NCBI GenBank assembly: GCA_026627305.1
Contig: JAPNVD010000031.1
Span: 35,986 to 99,985, forward strand
Length of the DNA: 64,000 nt
DNA from: Sulfolobaceae archaeon
GTDB taxonomy: Archaea; Thermoproteota; Thermoprotei_A; Sulfolobales; Sulfolobaceae
Direction of reading: 5' to 3'
Every line of letters begins with the position of its first letter. Positions within the stretch are counted from its first letter, which is position 1. The position numbers were made by a program, and so were the translations under genes. The notes below the pieces were generated by a model. It worked only from the letters and a program-made list of their open reading frames with translations, searched no databases and was not told the DNA's origin. Of this stretch, positions 28,625 through 37,989 are shown piece after piece.

Positions 28625-30198
28625 AGTTCGTAGAGATTAAGAACCTCTCAGTAACATACTTAGGCAACTTCAAGCCAAGCCTAGTGGTCGATAGCCTTGA
28701 GATCGAGGAAGGAGAAGCGGTACTAATAGTGGGTAAGTCAGGATCTGGGAAGTCAACGCTTGTAAACGCAATAAATGGCGTAATACCAAACTTAATAAAG
28801 GCTGAGGAAAAGGGAGATGTTTTTGTTTTTGGTTATGATGTTAAGAATACCCCAATCTCAAAGCTGAGTAGGTTAGTTGGAACCCTCTTACAGGATCCTG
28901 AGAGCCAGGTGTTTAACTACAAGGTTATAGATGAGGTTGCCTTCGGTCTAGAGAACTTCATGTACCCCCCTGAGGAGATAAGGAAGAGGGTTTTTGAGGC
29001 TCTAAAGGTAACTGGGATAACACATTTGGCTGATAGGGAAGTCTATAAGCTATCCGGAGGGGAGCTACAGAGGACAGTGTTAGCGTCAATCCTAGCCTTA
29101 GAACCTAAAGCCCTAATCTTAGATGAGCCAACATCAAACATTGACCCTGTAGGCACTAAACAGGTTTTTGATCTATTGAGGACCTTTAGGGAAGCTAAGA
29201 AGAGCCTGATTATAGTGGAACATAAGGTAGATAGGGTTTTGCCCTATGTTGATAGGGTTATACTAGTCAATAACGGGAGGATTGAGCTCGACATCCACAA
29301 GGACGAGATAATAGACTACTCTGATAAGCTCTTTTTTGAAGGTATTGAGATCCCTGAACATTTTCTTTATTTAAAAAAGATAGGAGCAAGGGAGTTTAAA
29401 CCTGAGCTGTTAAAGGGCTATGTCCACATACCCCCTAAAAGGTATGATGGTTCTGAAGAAGTACTATACGCTAACGTAAAGGTCACAACGAAGAACGGTG
29501 AAACCTTAGTTGATACAGAACTGAGGCTAAAGAGAGGGCATGTAGTTGCGTTAATGGGTAAAAATGGCGCTGGGAAGAGCACATTACTTAAGGCGATAGT
29601 GGGTATACTAGACCGTAAGCTTCAGAGCAAGGTAAAGATAATCGCTTACGGTGAGGATATAAGTAAAAAGAACATAACTGAGAGGGGTAAATATATCGCC
29701 TATTTACCACAGAACTTCGACTTGGTCTTCGTCCACAGGAAGGTGAAGGACGAGATAGAGTACACTATGAAAAACCATAAGGTTTACAGCAAGGAGAGGT
29801 TGAACCACTTCATCAAGATCTTCTCCTTAGAGAGATATTTAGAGGAGGACCCACTTGTCCTCTCCATGGGGCAGAGGAGGAGGGTAGCTATGGCTTCTGT
29901 TTTGGCTTCAGGTGCTAAGATAGTGCTAATGGATGAGCCCACTAGCGGTCAGGACTGGTACCATAGGGATATGTTGGGGAAGGAACTGATGAACTTGAGG
30001 GATATGGGATATTCAGTCCTGGTGGTAACCCACGACTCCAGGTTTGTGGACAAATATTGCGATATGGTTTACGTAATGAACGAAGGAAAGATAGTGAAGA
30101 TAGGTAAGCCAGAAGAGGTGTTTTTAAGTGAAGGTATTGAAGATCTTGGGGTTTACCCGCCCACAGAGTACGAGGTGATGAGGTATAATAACCATTAA
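28621..30198 (+). CDS. ECF transporter ATPase, two fused ATP-binding cassettes
   Basis: Energises the ECF importer. Two ABC domains are fused in 525 residues: Walker A GKSGSGKST near residue 39 with signature LSGGELQR near 140, then Walker A GKNGAGKST near 317 with LSMGQRRR near 415. Walker B motifs are LILDEP and IVLMDEP. In bacteria these are usually two genes (ecfA1 and ecfA2). The gene overlaps the S component by four bases and is 16 bases from ecfT. Confidence 0.9.
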   Translation: MKFVEIKNLSVTYLGNFKPSLVVDSLEIEEGEAVLIVGKSGSGKSTLVNAINGVIPNLIKAEEKGDVFVFGYDVKNTPISKLSRLVGTLLQDPESQVFNYKVIDEVAFGLENFMYPPEEIRKRVFEALKVTGITHLADREVYKLSGGELQRTVLASILALEPKALILDEPTSNIDPVGTKQVFDLLRTFREAKKSLIIVEHKVDRVLPYVDRVILVNNGRIELDIHKDEIIDYSDKLFFEGIEIPEHFLYLKKIGAREFKPELLKGYVHIPPKRYDGSEEVLYANVKVTTKNGETLVDTELRLKRGHVVALMGKNGAGKSTLLKAIVGILDRKLQSKVKIIAYGEDISKKNITERGKYIAYLPQNFDLVFVHRKVKDEIEYTMKNHKVYSKERLNHFIKIFSLERYLEEDPLVLSMGQRRRVAMASVLASGAKIVLMDEPTSGQDWYHRDMLGKELMNLRDMGYSVLVVTHDSRFVDKYCDMVYVMNEGKIVKIGKPEEVFLSEGIEDLGVYPPTEYEVMRYNNH

Positions 30199-30214
30199 TC
30201 CAATAGTCCAACAG

Positions 30215-31153
30215 GTGGTTAGCTGGATCCTCTTCTTCTATGGATCAGTAATCCCAGTAATCATAGTCTTGGCATTAATAGGGATAAAGGGGTTCGTGGA
30301 GATAACTAGGTATGAGAGCGGTACTACGTTCTTCTATAAGCTCAACCCCATAACGAAGGTGGTTTTAGGAATCGTAGTTATGGCTGTAGCCTCAGTAACA
30401 ACCTGGTGGATTGGTGCCATATTGACTGCAGCCATGCTCTTGGTTTATCTAACCTTAAATGATGGTTTTAGGAAGTTCATGTATGCCTTCTACCTCTTCC
30501 TGTCAACCTTCCTAGGCGGGACTTGGTCCATAGCCCCCTATACGCCATATAGCGTTTTGCAACTCGCTGGGTTTAAACAATTCAACGTAATATGGGTATG
30601 GCCCTCTTACTTTACAGCTTTCGGATATGAACCCTACTTGACTGTACAGCAACTAATTTATGGAGCCCAAGTGGCGTTCAGGATAACAGCTGTGGTTGTG
30701 ACATCACTGTTATTGGTGTTGACGACTACAGCCTCTGATATCTTCAGGATGTTCACTAAACTGAAGGTTCCCATAGCTATAACCTTCGCAATAACTGTTG
30801 CGTTTACAACTGTGCCTAAAGTGTTCGACCTCATAGATACTTCAGTAAAGATGCAGTTCTTGAGAGGTTTCGGTTATGGCAAAACAGCGATACTAAGGCC
30901 ATTTTATTTGTTGGTAGCTGCTATACTTGCAATACCACCAACAATAATTTATCTAGCAAGGAATGCTAGGAATTTGGCTATTTCAGTTGACACAAGGGGG
31001 TTTAGGGCTTATAACAGTAGGACTAGCCTAGTTGAGCTAACTTACAGTAAATACGACTACATAATGTGGGGTATAATAGTTATGCTCATAGTGTTGGCAA
31101 TCTTAGCAAACATATTCGGGTTCGGGAGGACAATACCATATACCGGTTTATAA
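30215..31153 (+). CDS. ecfT: ECF transporter transmembrane (T) component
   Basis: Scaffold subunit linking the ATPases to the S component. The 312 residues form several membrane helices plus a cytoplasmic helical part carrying the coupling-type motifs (RGFGYGKTAI and DTRGFRAYNSRT). The start is a GTG at 30215, 16 bases after the ATPase stop. It is the last gene of the operon, and a T-rich terminator follows. Confidence 0.85.
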   Translation: MVSWILFFYGSVIPVIIVLALIGIKGFVEITRYESGTTFFYKLNPITKVVLGIVVMAVASVTTWWIGAILTAAMLLVYLTLNDGFRKFMYAFYLFLSTFLGGTWSIAPYTPYSVLQLAGFKQFNVIWVWPSYFTAFGYEPYLTVQQLIYGAQVAFRITAVVVTSLLLVLTTTASDIFRMFTKLKVPIAITFAITVAFTTVPKVFDLIDTSVKMQFLRGFGYGKTAILRPFYLLVAAILAIPPTIIYLARNARNLAISVDTRGFRAYNSRTSLVELTYSKYDYIMWGIIVMLIVLAILANIFGFGRTIPYTGL

Positions 31154-31160
31154 GGTACTA

Positions 31161-31181
31161 CTTTTCTTTTTCCCCTTTTTA
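31161..31181 (+). terminator. T-rich terminator after the ECF operon
   Basis: CTTTTCTTTTTCCCCTTTTT lies seven bases after the ecfT stop, between convergent genes. Confidence 0.6.
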
Positions 31182-32300
31182 ATCTAAATTGGACTGCCTA
31201 ATTCTCATGAACAGAAGTGATGCAATGATCACTATAGGAAGTAATGGGATTATTTCCTCCTCAATTGTTAAGCTTGCTAGAAATATCTCCAATAGCGATG
31301 CTGTTATCCTCCCAATGTTAAGAAAGTACTGCCTGTTTACTAGATAGAGGGTTAAATACTCCTTATCCATGTTGTTCCAGTTAATGACATCAATTATTGG
31401 ATAAATAAGAGGGGAAGTCATGTTAAACCCTATTAGGTAAATAATGGGAGAGATGAAGATCAAAGCCTCAGAAACTGCGAGAACAGAGGAGGCGATCATA
31501 ACGATCTTATATGGTCTAATCCTATGGATTAGCCTATCCCTTATTACGAATACTGAAACTAGAGAAACCCCTGAAAGCATGTAATTTAGCAACATGAAGT
31601 TGAAGTACGTCTTAGCCACATCATAGGCTAAGATTGTGTTTAAGTTGCTTAGGATATAATTAACACCACTTATCAACGCTAAAGAGGTCATCGTATACCT
31701 ATAATTACTATTAAGCCTTATTACACTCCAAGACCTTCTGATATCGAAGAGCTCACACTTAACGCTGAGGTCTTCCACCATTAGCGATGCAAATACCATA
31801 AGTGAGGCTGTTAATACGAAGAGTACCTCATAACCTTTATTTTCAAAAATTGTCAAGATTGAACCGTAAATTCCAGGGGTTAAGATACCGCTTATAAAAC
31901 CTAGATAGGCTGACCTATTAAAGAAGCTTAACTTCGATGGAGTGTTATAGAAGAGTACATCCCATCCAAACCAGTAGAAGCCCTGTGCTAATCCATATAT
32001 TGCTGAAACCAGGTCTACAAACTTTGGGGTTTCCTTATTTAGCAATAGGAGAGTAATGTAAAATAATATGTACAAGGATATCCCTGCCCTATAGTATGTA
32101 ATAGCACTCCTCCACCTGTTTGAGAGATATCCTACTATGACGTATCCTATTAGAAGCGATAGTGATGTCATCAGTAAGAAGTTCAGGGTATAGAATAGAG
32201 AGGAATTTATATAGATGTATAGACCGATAAGAGGAGAAGATATATTGTTGGCAAACCCGAATAGCCAAGACGCTAGCAGGAAGTTCCTACTACCTTTCAT
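31179..32300 (-). CDS. MFS-type membrane transporter, unknown substrate
   Basis: A protein with about eleven or twelve membrane helices and the general look of a major facilitator permease; it lacks a clear DRxGRR motif between helices 2 and 3 (SNRWRSAITYYR stands there). An in-frame ATG at 32369 would add 23 residues without a matching helix. I prefer the ATG at 32300, because a TATA-like CTTATTTTAAC on the minus strand lies about 27 bases upstream. It converges on the ECF operon. Confidence 0.7.
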   Translation of the reverse strand: MKGSRNFLLASWLFGFANNISSPLIGLYIYINSSLFYTLNFLLMTSLSLLIGYVIVGYLSNRWRSAITYYRAGISLYILFYITLLLLNKETPKFVDLVSAIYGLAQGFYWFGWDVLFYNTPSKLSFFNRSAYLGFISGILTPGIYGSILTIFENKGYEVLFVLTASLMVFASLMVEDLSVKCELFDIRRSWSVIRLNSNYRYTMTSLALISGVNYILSNLNTILAYDVAKTYFNFMLLNYMLSGVSLVSVFVIRDRLIHRIRPYKIVMIASSVLAVSEALIFISPIIYLIGFNMTSPLIYPIIDVINWNNMDKEYLTLYLVNRQYFLNIGRITASLLEIFLASLTIEEEIIPLLPIVIIASLLFMRIRQSNLD

Positions 32301-32425
32301 CTTAGTTACACTTGCATGAATAGTTAAAATAAGGTTTGTCACATAACACGCATAAGTGTATTCATGCACTAGAGAAAAATAGGTAATTTGTAATTAACAA
32401 AGCTAAGGGGCAAGAAACTAGCCTT

Positions 32426-32761
32426 TTAAGGTAAAGTCAGAGCTAAGTACACTATATATACTATGAAGAGAAGCTCTACATACTCAAAAATAGAATAACC
32501 CACATAGAACTGCTTCCCATAGCTCCTCTCCCCTTTTAAAACGTAATAGAGACCCCCTACAACGTGTGTGAAGAGGAAGAAGTATACTAACAGTATTGAA
32601 GGAAATAGAACGGCTAGGATAACGTAATAGAACATCTCGAAGAACGCTAATGGTATTCCTGTAGTTCTACTTACAGTCTCCTTTTTGACCAGGGCGTTTG
32701 TGCCTATTATGGCATGTTCCACTAACATTATTCCCGAGAGGAATAGAAGTACGAGATTCAT
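32426..32761 (-). CDS. Small four-helix membrane protein
   Basis: A 111-residue hydrophobic protein with about four membrane helices and few charges. Not recognised. It begins nine bases after the DUF59 gene and so is probably the last gene of the DUF2249-cupin-DUF59 group. It could be an anchor or a small electron-transfer accessory, which is a guess. Confidence 0.62.
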   Translation of the reverse strand: MNLVLLFLSGIMLVEHAIIGTNALVKKETVSRTTGIPLAFFEMFYYVILAVLFPSILLVYFFLFTHVVGGLYYVLKGERSYGKQFYVGYSIFEYVELLFIVYIVYLALTLP

Positions 32762-32770
32762 ATAGCCTCC

Positions 32771-33157
32771 TCACTGGTCTTGTGCAGTAGAGACTTGTTG
32801 ATCACCATACTGCGATAGCCAATACTCTACGATATCGTATCCATACTTACGTTTAAACTCCTTTCTACCCTCTTCTGTCATCATTAGAGGAGTCCACCTA
32901 GTGTCTAAGTCTAGGTCAACCTGAATTTCCTTAGCGTTCACAGTCTCCTTTATCACCTGTTCAACAGTATAAGCTATATCCTCAGTCACAGGACAGGATG
33001 GTGTAGTAGCCCCAACCCTTATGTAGACTTTACCGTCATCTGTTATCTTAAGGTCGTATATCAAGCCTAAATCGACTATATTTATGGGGATCTCTGGATC
33101 ATAGACTTCCTTCAATCCCTCCATTATCTTCCTCTTCCACTCTTCAGTGTTGATCAT
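32771..33157 (-). CDS. DUF59/MIP18-type iron-sulfur assembly protein
   Basis: A 128-residue protein of the DUF59 (PaaD/SufT/MIP18) family that helps assemble Fe-S proteins. Signature: VYDPEIPINIVDLGLIYDL near residue 17, then TTPSCPVTEDI with the conserved Cys near 53, and WTPLMMTEEGRKEF near 90. A C-terminal tail of about 25 residues is extra. It overlaps the cupin gene by 14 bases. Confidence 0.9.
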   Translation of the reverse strand: MINTEEWKRKIMEGLKEVYDPEIPINIVDLGLIYDLKITDDGKVYIRVGATTPSCPVTEDIAYTVEQVIKETVNAKEIQVDLDLDTRWTPLMMTEEGRKEFKRKYGYDIVEYWLSQYGDQQVSTAQDQ

Positions 33158-33659
33158 CTTTAAATCGCCCCTTATTTAATCCCTCTTCTACCTCTTTATG
33201 ATCTTCAGGTGATGGAGGTGGTGAGACTATGTGTAATAGCTCCATCTCTGTATAAGCTAATACTCCCCTCTTAACTCCCTTAGGTACAACTATTAGATCC
33301 CCTTCTTTAACCTCGAATTCCTTATCTCCCGCTACTACTTTACCATTTCCCTTTTTCACGAATAGGATAACATCTATGTTCGGTTTATGGATTGGTATGT
33401 ACTGCCCAGATTTAAAGTAGGCTAATATTACAGCATAGCTGTTAGTCTTGTAAACTTGAACTGGAGTAAATGAGGACTCGGAAAACTTCTTGTTTTGATC
33501 GAAGTTTGTAAAAACCACTTGAGGTTCACTTATGGCTTTCCTCTTCAAATAGGCAACCCATGCCCCTTTCTTGGCATAATAAGCGTCCATATCGAAGTCT
33601 TCCCTATGGGCTAGTAGGTGGATCAAATGTATTGGTTCGTGGTCGTTAACTATTATCAT
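33144..33659 (-). CDS. Cupin protein with N-terminal half of a DUF2249 domain
   Basis: The C-terminal part (residues about 65-145) is a single cupin barrel (SGQYIPIHKPNIDVILFVKKG, then VKEGDLIVVPKG). The first 45 residues (VNDHEPIHLIHLLAHR) match the second half of DUF2249. The first half of that domain is found in the small frame directly upstream (33656-33757), which overlaps this one as ATGA. Either the domain is encoded in two translationally coupled pieces or a one-base shift has split a DUF2249-cupin fusion. Confidence 0.75.
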   Translation of the reverse strand: MIIVNDHEPIHLIHLLAHREDFDMDAYYAKKGAWVAYLKRKAISEPQVVFTNFDQNKKFSESSFTPVQVYKTNSYAVILAYFKSGQYIPIHKPNIDVILFVKKGNGKVVAGDKEFEVKEGDLIVVPKGVKRGVLAYTEMELLHIVSPPPSPEDHKEVEEGLNKGRFKDDQH

Positions 33660-33757
33660 TCCCTCACCTGGGTTAATTTCTCGAACTCCTGAATTATTAT
33701 CTCATGCCTGACCGCTGGAGTGTATTTCCTTACGTCTAGGACTTTTTCTCTCTGCAT
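33656..33757 (-). CDS. Short frame encoding the first half of a DUF2249 domain
   Basis: Thirty-three codons from the ATG at 33757: the peptide begins MQREKVLDVRKYTP and ends LTQVRE. This matches the typical opening of DUF2249 (LDVR...P..RHE.I...F..L). The next frame supplies the expected continuation, starting MIIVNDHEP, across an ATGA overlap. It may be a coupled small gene or the front end of a frameshifted fusion. The gene is too short for standard calls. Confidence 0.55.
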   Translation of the reverse strand: MQREKVLDVRKYTPAVRHEIIIQEFEKLTQVRE

Positions 33758-34356
33758 AAGCTAGATTTCTCGCAGGTCTTCAAAAGCATGTACCCTAAAA
33801 GGTTAGCTTGTGGGATTTAATAACTCGTTAGGAAAAGATAGGGTTATGATATGAGATGTATTTATCCTCAACAGTTATTAATTCTTCCTTTCCCGCCCTG
33901 ATAAGTAGATACTCCTCCACTACTCATTTCAAGCTCCTCTAAAGAGTTGCCTAATGATACCTATGTTTGGAGGTAAGTATTAACGCCAGCAATCTCCCAG
34001 ACTCATGTGCACATTATCGATTGATATGAATTTACACTATAATTATGTACACCTAACTTCTCATATTTCATTCCTTACATCATAAGGGTTGACGCTTCAT
34101 GTTTTACATTTCATGATCCTGCACTTAGACGTTAAACATCTCTTTCAAAAGCTTATTGGTTAATTATCTTATCATTAAATGGAAAAACTTTACTCATTTT
34201 AAAAAGAAGGCAACAACTATCATCACCATTGAAATTTTTTATCATAAAAATGAGGGAAAAACTCACCCTTTAGGGCTAGGGAGAAATTGGACATAACCGA
34301 GGCTATAAATGACTTAATAGTTAAATTTTTATACATTAGGGTTACCCTAAATACAT
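33758..34356. other. Intergenic region between divergent genes
   Basis: About 600 bases without a gene. The plus-strand end holds the promoter and palindrome of the permease gene. The rest is AT-rich, with nothing that I recognise. Confidence 0.5.
34336..34350. promoter_or_regulatory. Palindromic operator candidate at the permease start site
   Basis: TTAGGGT-T-ACCCTAA, perfect seven-base arms around one base, lying between a TATA box (TTTTTATAC, about 34326-34334) and the ATG at 34357. A protein bound here would cover the expected transcription start, so repression is likely. Confidence 0.6.
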
Positions 34357-35919
34357 ATGAGTAGTCAGGAAGAAATTCCGAGGCTCAAGAAAGGGGTTGT
34401 TGGGACAATAGAAGCTCTAGCACAAGAGATAGCTGCAATGGCGCCAGCATGCGATACTGTAGCCTTCATAACCTCTGCTGCTGCAGCTGCTTTTGTACTC
34501 ACCCCACTAGCGTTCCTTTTGGCTATGGTGGTGATGTACCTAGAAGTAAATACATTGTACCACTTAGCTAAGAGGCATGCAAGTGCAGGAGGCTATTACG
34601 GCTATGTCGCTACTGCCTTTGGTCCTAGGGCTGCAATGGTCGTAGGGTTGATGTATCCTATGTATCAAATAGTGAGCACTGCTGCTATCCCAATTTACGT
34701 TGCGGGGATTGTGCTTCCAGGAATCCTCTACTACTTCTGGAAGATAGTTTTACCAGCATGGGTCTGGATACCCTTTATCGTATTTTTCATATTATTTCCA
34801 ATAGGGCTATCGATGATAGGTATAAGGCCACAGATGAAGTACATCAGGTATGCTGCCCTCACTGAGGTGGCTTTCCTAGCTCTAACTAGCCTAATAATTA
34901 TATTGAAGGCTCCAGACAATACGATAAACGTCTTCAATCCCTTTGCCTGGAACAAGGTCTATGGTAGTGAGTTTGCACCATTAGGAGGTCCCCTAGGAGC
35001 TTTAGGACTTGGAATGATATTTGGTATTACCAGCTTCATAGGCTACGGAGGCTCAGCACCACTTGGAGAAGAGGCCAAACACTCCAAGTATATAAGGAGG
35101 GCTTTAATGATGGGAGTCTTCATAGTAGGAGCAGTGCTGACAGAAGTAGCCTATGCCCTAACAGTAGGCTGGGGAGTGGATAACATGGTGAGCTTTGCCA
35201 ACAGTGGTATTCCAGGCATTATAGTTTACACTGAATATATGGGGATAGCTGGAGGGCTTCTGCTAGCGCTCTTCGCCTTCAACTCAGCTTTCTCTGATAG
35301 CGTAGCGATGCAGTCTAACGCTGGAAGGGTCTACTTCGCCATGGGAAGAGATGGGGTTTTGCCTAAGTTCTTCGCTTACGTCCACAAGAAGTATGTAACC
35401 CCCACCAAAGCACTAGCCTTTGTAGGGATATCTTCATCAGTGATTGCTGTTATTGCAGGTTTTGTTATAGGATACTTCTCTGGAGTAACGCCAATCCAAA
35501 TGTTAACTCTACCTGCTACATCAACTCAGATAATAAACGCTCTAGAGAACGCGTTCAGCTTCTTGACAACTATGGCTCTAGTAGGGTTAGTAATAGCACA
35601 TGTAACCATGAACACCTCAGTGTCATTATTGTTTTACAGGCTTAAGGAGAAGCACTTCGGCTGGAATAAGATTTTCCACCCCATCCAACACTACGTCTTC
35701 CCTACGATAGCTACTGGGATCTTTGCTTATGTGCTCTACACTAGTATATGGCCCCCTGTATTCCCATATACACAGGCGGTTATCGCTAGCGTGGTTTACC
35801 TGGCGTTTACGATAGCCTACTCACTGTGGGTATGGAAGAAGAAGCCCCAAATAAGGAATAAGATAGGAAAAACTGTAAACATAGTAGAGGAGGAGAAGAA
35901 ACAAGGTATTGCAGAGTGA
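34357..35919 (+). CDS. APC-superfamily amino acid permease
   Basis: Importer or exchanger of amino acids, 520 residues with about twelve membrane helices. It shows the APC opening pattern (GVVGTIEALAQEIAAMAPA), a Gly-rich helix 1 region and GYGGSAPLGEEAKHSKYIRRA near residue 225, which resembles the conserved loop E-(E/D)-x-K-x-P. The C-terminus is cytoplasmic and charged. Expression is probably controlled through the palindrome at 34336-34350. A T-rich tract at about 35964-36010 is the likely terminator. Confidence 0.87.
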   Translation: MSSQEEIPRLKKGVVGTIEALAQEIAAMAPACDTVAFITSAAAAAFVLTPLAFLLAMVVMYLEVNTLYHLAKRHASAGGYYGYVATAFGPRAAMVVGLMYPMYQIVSTAAIPIYVAGIVLPGILYYFWKIVLPAWVWIPFIVFFILFPIGLSMIGIRPQMKYIRYAALTEVAFLALTSLIIILKAPDNTINVFNPFAWNKVYGSEFAPLGGPLGALGLGMIFGITSFIGYGGSAPLGEEAKHSKYIRRALMMGVFIVGAVLTEVAYALTVGWGVDNMVSFANSGIPGIIVYTEYMGIAGGLLLALFAFNSAFSDSVAMQSNAGRVYFAMGRDGVLPKFFAYVHKKYVTPTKALAFVGISSSVIAVIAGFVIGYFSGVTPIQMLTLPATSTQIINALENAFSFLTTMALVGLVIAHVTMNTSVSLLFYRLKEKHFGWNKIFHPIQHYVFPTIATGIFAYVLYTSIWPPVFPYTQAVIASVVYLAFTIAYSLWVWKKKPQIRNKIGKTVNIVEEEKKQGIAE

Positions 35920-35963
35920 AGAATAAAAAGGTAATTCCTTGTCTTTTCAACGATATAAACCCC

Positions 35964-36019
35964 TCCCTTTTCTTTTTGTTTGTAACACTTTTTTCTTCCC
36001 TTTCCTCTTTCTTTTTAGT
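35964..36019 (+). terminator. T-rich terminator after the permease
   Basis: Repeated T tracts (CCTTTTCTTTTTG, then CACTTTTTTCTTCC and CTTTCTTTTTAG) about 45-100 bases after the permease stop. Confidence 0.5.
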
Positions 36020-36096
36020 CAGCATTATTGCAAATTCTTCGTTAGAGACCTTTTGCATGAAATAGTAATAGTTTCCTTAGAAAGTTTTTTATTTTT

Positions 36097-36510
36097 ATGT
36101 GTAAAGTAAAATTTATGGGTAACCCAAAAGAAGTGTTGAAGAGGAACCTTGAAGACCTCAAAGGGATAAAATTACGTAAGTTGGGAGAGGGGATATATGT
36201 TGGAAGGAACTTCCTCAAGGATGTGCTGATCAACGTGGAAGGTGCAAAATGGATATTCATACACTGTGTGGGAGACTGCATAAAGGGTACTGGATGTGTG
36301 GTATATAGCGTAGAGAGCAAGTTGGAAAAGGGTGAAGTTAACGTTGAGGAATTGAACTTAACTCCACTCTTTGTAACAACTAGGGCAACTACTGCATTGC
36401 ACTCGCTATTAGAGGCTTCAAAGAGGCTCGGGATTAAGAGACTAGAGGAGGCATACAATACTGTAATGGACATGGTGAATGAGGGCAAGTTCTTGGAGTG
36501 GGAGGATTAA
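36097..36510 (+). CDS. Small soluble protein, unknown function
   Basis: A 137-residue charged protein, not recognised. It has a Cys-containing stretch HCVGDCIKGTGC (about residues 51-62) that could bind a metal or form disulfides, and a helical C-terminus. An ATG at 36115 (MGNPKEV) may be the true start, since a TATA-like TTTTTTATTTTT lies about 27 bases before it. A long opposite-strand frame over the same bases looks like a shadow. Confidence 0.6.
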   Translation: MCKVKFMGNPKEVLKRNLEDLKGIKLRKLGEGIYVGRNFLKDVLINVEGAKWIFIHCVGDCIKGTGCVVYSVESKLEKGEVNVEELNLTPLFVTTRATTALHSLLEASKRLGIKRLEEAYNTVMDMVNEGKFLEWED

Positions 36511-36735
36511 ACATCTTATAGAGGCTCTCTGCTTTGTCTTAAACTGAGGAAAGCCTAGAACTTGAAGGAGTAGCTAGATAGTTTGAATTACGTTGGAGCT
36601 CTTATAGGTCGAAAAGATGGAATTATCATTTCTATATAAGCCTTAAAATGTCGTCTAACGAGCAGAATGTGTAAAAATCCTACTATTAATCTCTTTCTCA
36701 TCTGTCATAGGGTTTTATCCTCAAAAGGACTTCCT

Positions 36736-37944
36736 TTATTCGAGGTTTATATCGATTTTTAGCATCGGAAGTAAGATTGGTTTAATCCTATCCATTAACG
36801 TTTTTGTGTCCTCAAGAGGGTCTATCTTTACCATGTAGATCTTCCTTCCATCCCTAAGTCTAATATCAACCCATCCTTTTTCACCCATCTGACGATAGAG
36901 CTCTATTGTGCCTTCCTCTTCATCGCTCTGTCCACCCTCCCCTAGCCCAGGGAAGACGAGAAATGAGGCTGTAGCTCCATATTCGTAAGTATAAGCCATT
37001 ACCTTAAATCTACCTTCAGTGATGTAACCGGGATCCTCAGAGTATTTACACTCGATCAGGATAAGGGAAGCATTATCGTACCTTATCGATATATCAGGTC
37101 TTCCCTTGATCCTGAAGTTGATTTCGGCATTTATGTCATATTCGTCAACCCTCTCAACTATGTCATAGTCCTTTATAGGTGTGTTGAACAGTATAACAAT
37201 ATCAGCTTCTTTAACTTTGATCATCCCCTCCTCAATCTTTAAGGAAAATCCAAGCTCTTCCAATGTTCTAGCCACGAGCATGTAAACGAATAGCTCGTAG
37301 AGCTTACTTAAGATGAGCTTTACACCTCTCTCCTTCTTCTCGCCCTCTTTTATAGGACTTATGCCCGCTGAAGCCCTTTTAGCAATAATGTAGGCGAAGT
37401 AGGCATTCCTCAACCATTCTGGGGAGGAGTCGCTTATCTGAGGAATAGAAGGAGCAGGGAGTAGCTCTTTCCTCTCCTCAAGTTTCCTTATTTCCTTCCT
37501 CATCTCTTGGAAGAACGAGAAGGGAGCTACTCTAGAGTCGTTTAACCTATCCTTCGCTAACTTCAGAACCTTCCTGGCTATATAAGAGAGGTATGAAAGC
37601 TCATCCATCTTTAGATTAGGTAAAAGGGATGCATAGTGGAAAGGATAGTAGGGTATAGATCTAGCGACATCGATAGCTCCTACAACATCATCTCCCACTT
37701 GGACAGTAAACTCACGTTTTACCCACATATCCCTGAGGGCTAGGAGTATAGATCTATTGACTATTCTACTAGCAGAGTAGGCTAAGTAGGAGGCTATAGT
37801 ACGTTGGGCATCATCGAGGTTAATCTTTTCAACATCGCCTAGTACCTTCTTTAGCCTAGATATAGTATCTACTCTCTTGTATTGTAAATAGTATCTTGCT
37901 GTCTTTTGGATAAGTGCCGTATCCCTATTACTTAACTTCAACAA
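36736..37944 (-). CDS. McrC-like PD-(D/E)XK nuclease subunit
   Basis: Probable nuclease partner of the adjacent McrB-like ATPase. The first 200 residues are helical. The C-terminal third has the nuclease core GRPDISIRY followed by ILIECKYSED (D...E-x-K), and then RFKVMAYTYEYG, the usual McrC/DUF2357-type helix. The start is a TTG at 37944, with no nearby ATG that fits. It begins 45 bases after the McrB-like gene. Together they would form a restriction system against modified foreign DNA. Confidence 0.72.
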   Translation of the reverse strand: MLKLSNRDTALIQKTARYYLQYKRVDTISRLKKVLGDVEKINLDDAQRTIASYLAYSASRIVNRSILLALRDMWVKREFTVQVGDDVVGAIDVARSIPYYPFHYASLLPNLKMDELSYLSYIARKVLKLAKDRLNDSRVAPFSFFQEMRKEIRKLEERKELLPAPSIPQISDSSPEWLRNAYFAYIIAKRASAGISPIKEGEKKERGVKLILSKLYELFVYMLVARTLEELGFSLKIEEGMIKVKEADIVILFNTPIKDYDIVERVDEYDINAEINFRIKGRPDISIRYDNASLILIECKYSEDPGYITEGRFKVMAYTYEYGATASFLVFPGLGEGGQSDEEEGTIELYRQMGEKGWVDIRLRDGRKIYMVKIDPLEDTKTLMDRIKPILLPMLKIDINLE

Positions 37945-37989
37945 ATGTAGTTTATATCATCCGTAAAAAAGCTTTACGTTAGCCGCTTG

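Noticed and set aside
36042..36488. A 148-codon minus-strand frame opposite the gene at 36097-36510
   Set aside because: Its product is Ser/Phe/Pro-rich without domain character, while the plus-strand product has a normal charged soluble composition. It is a shadow frame.
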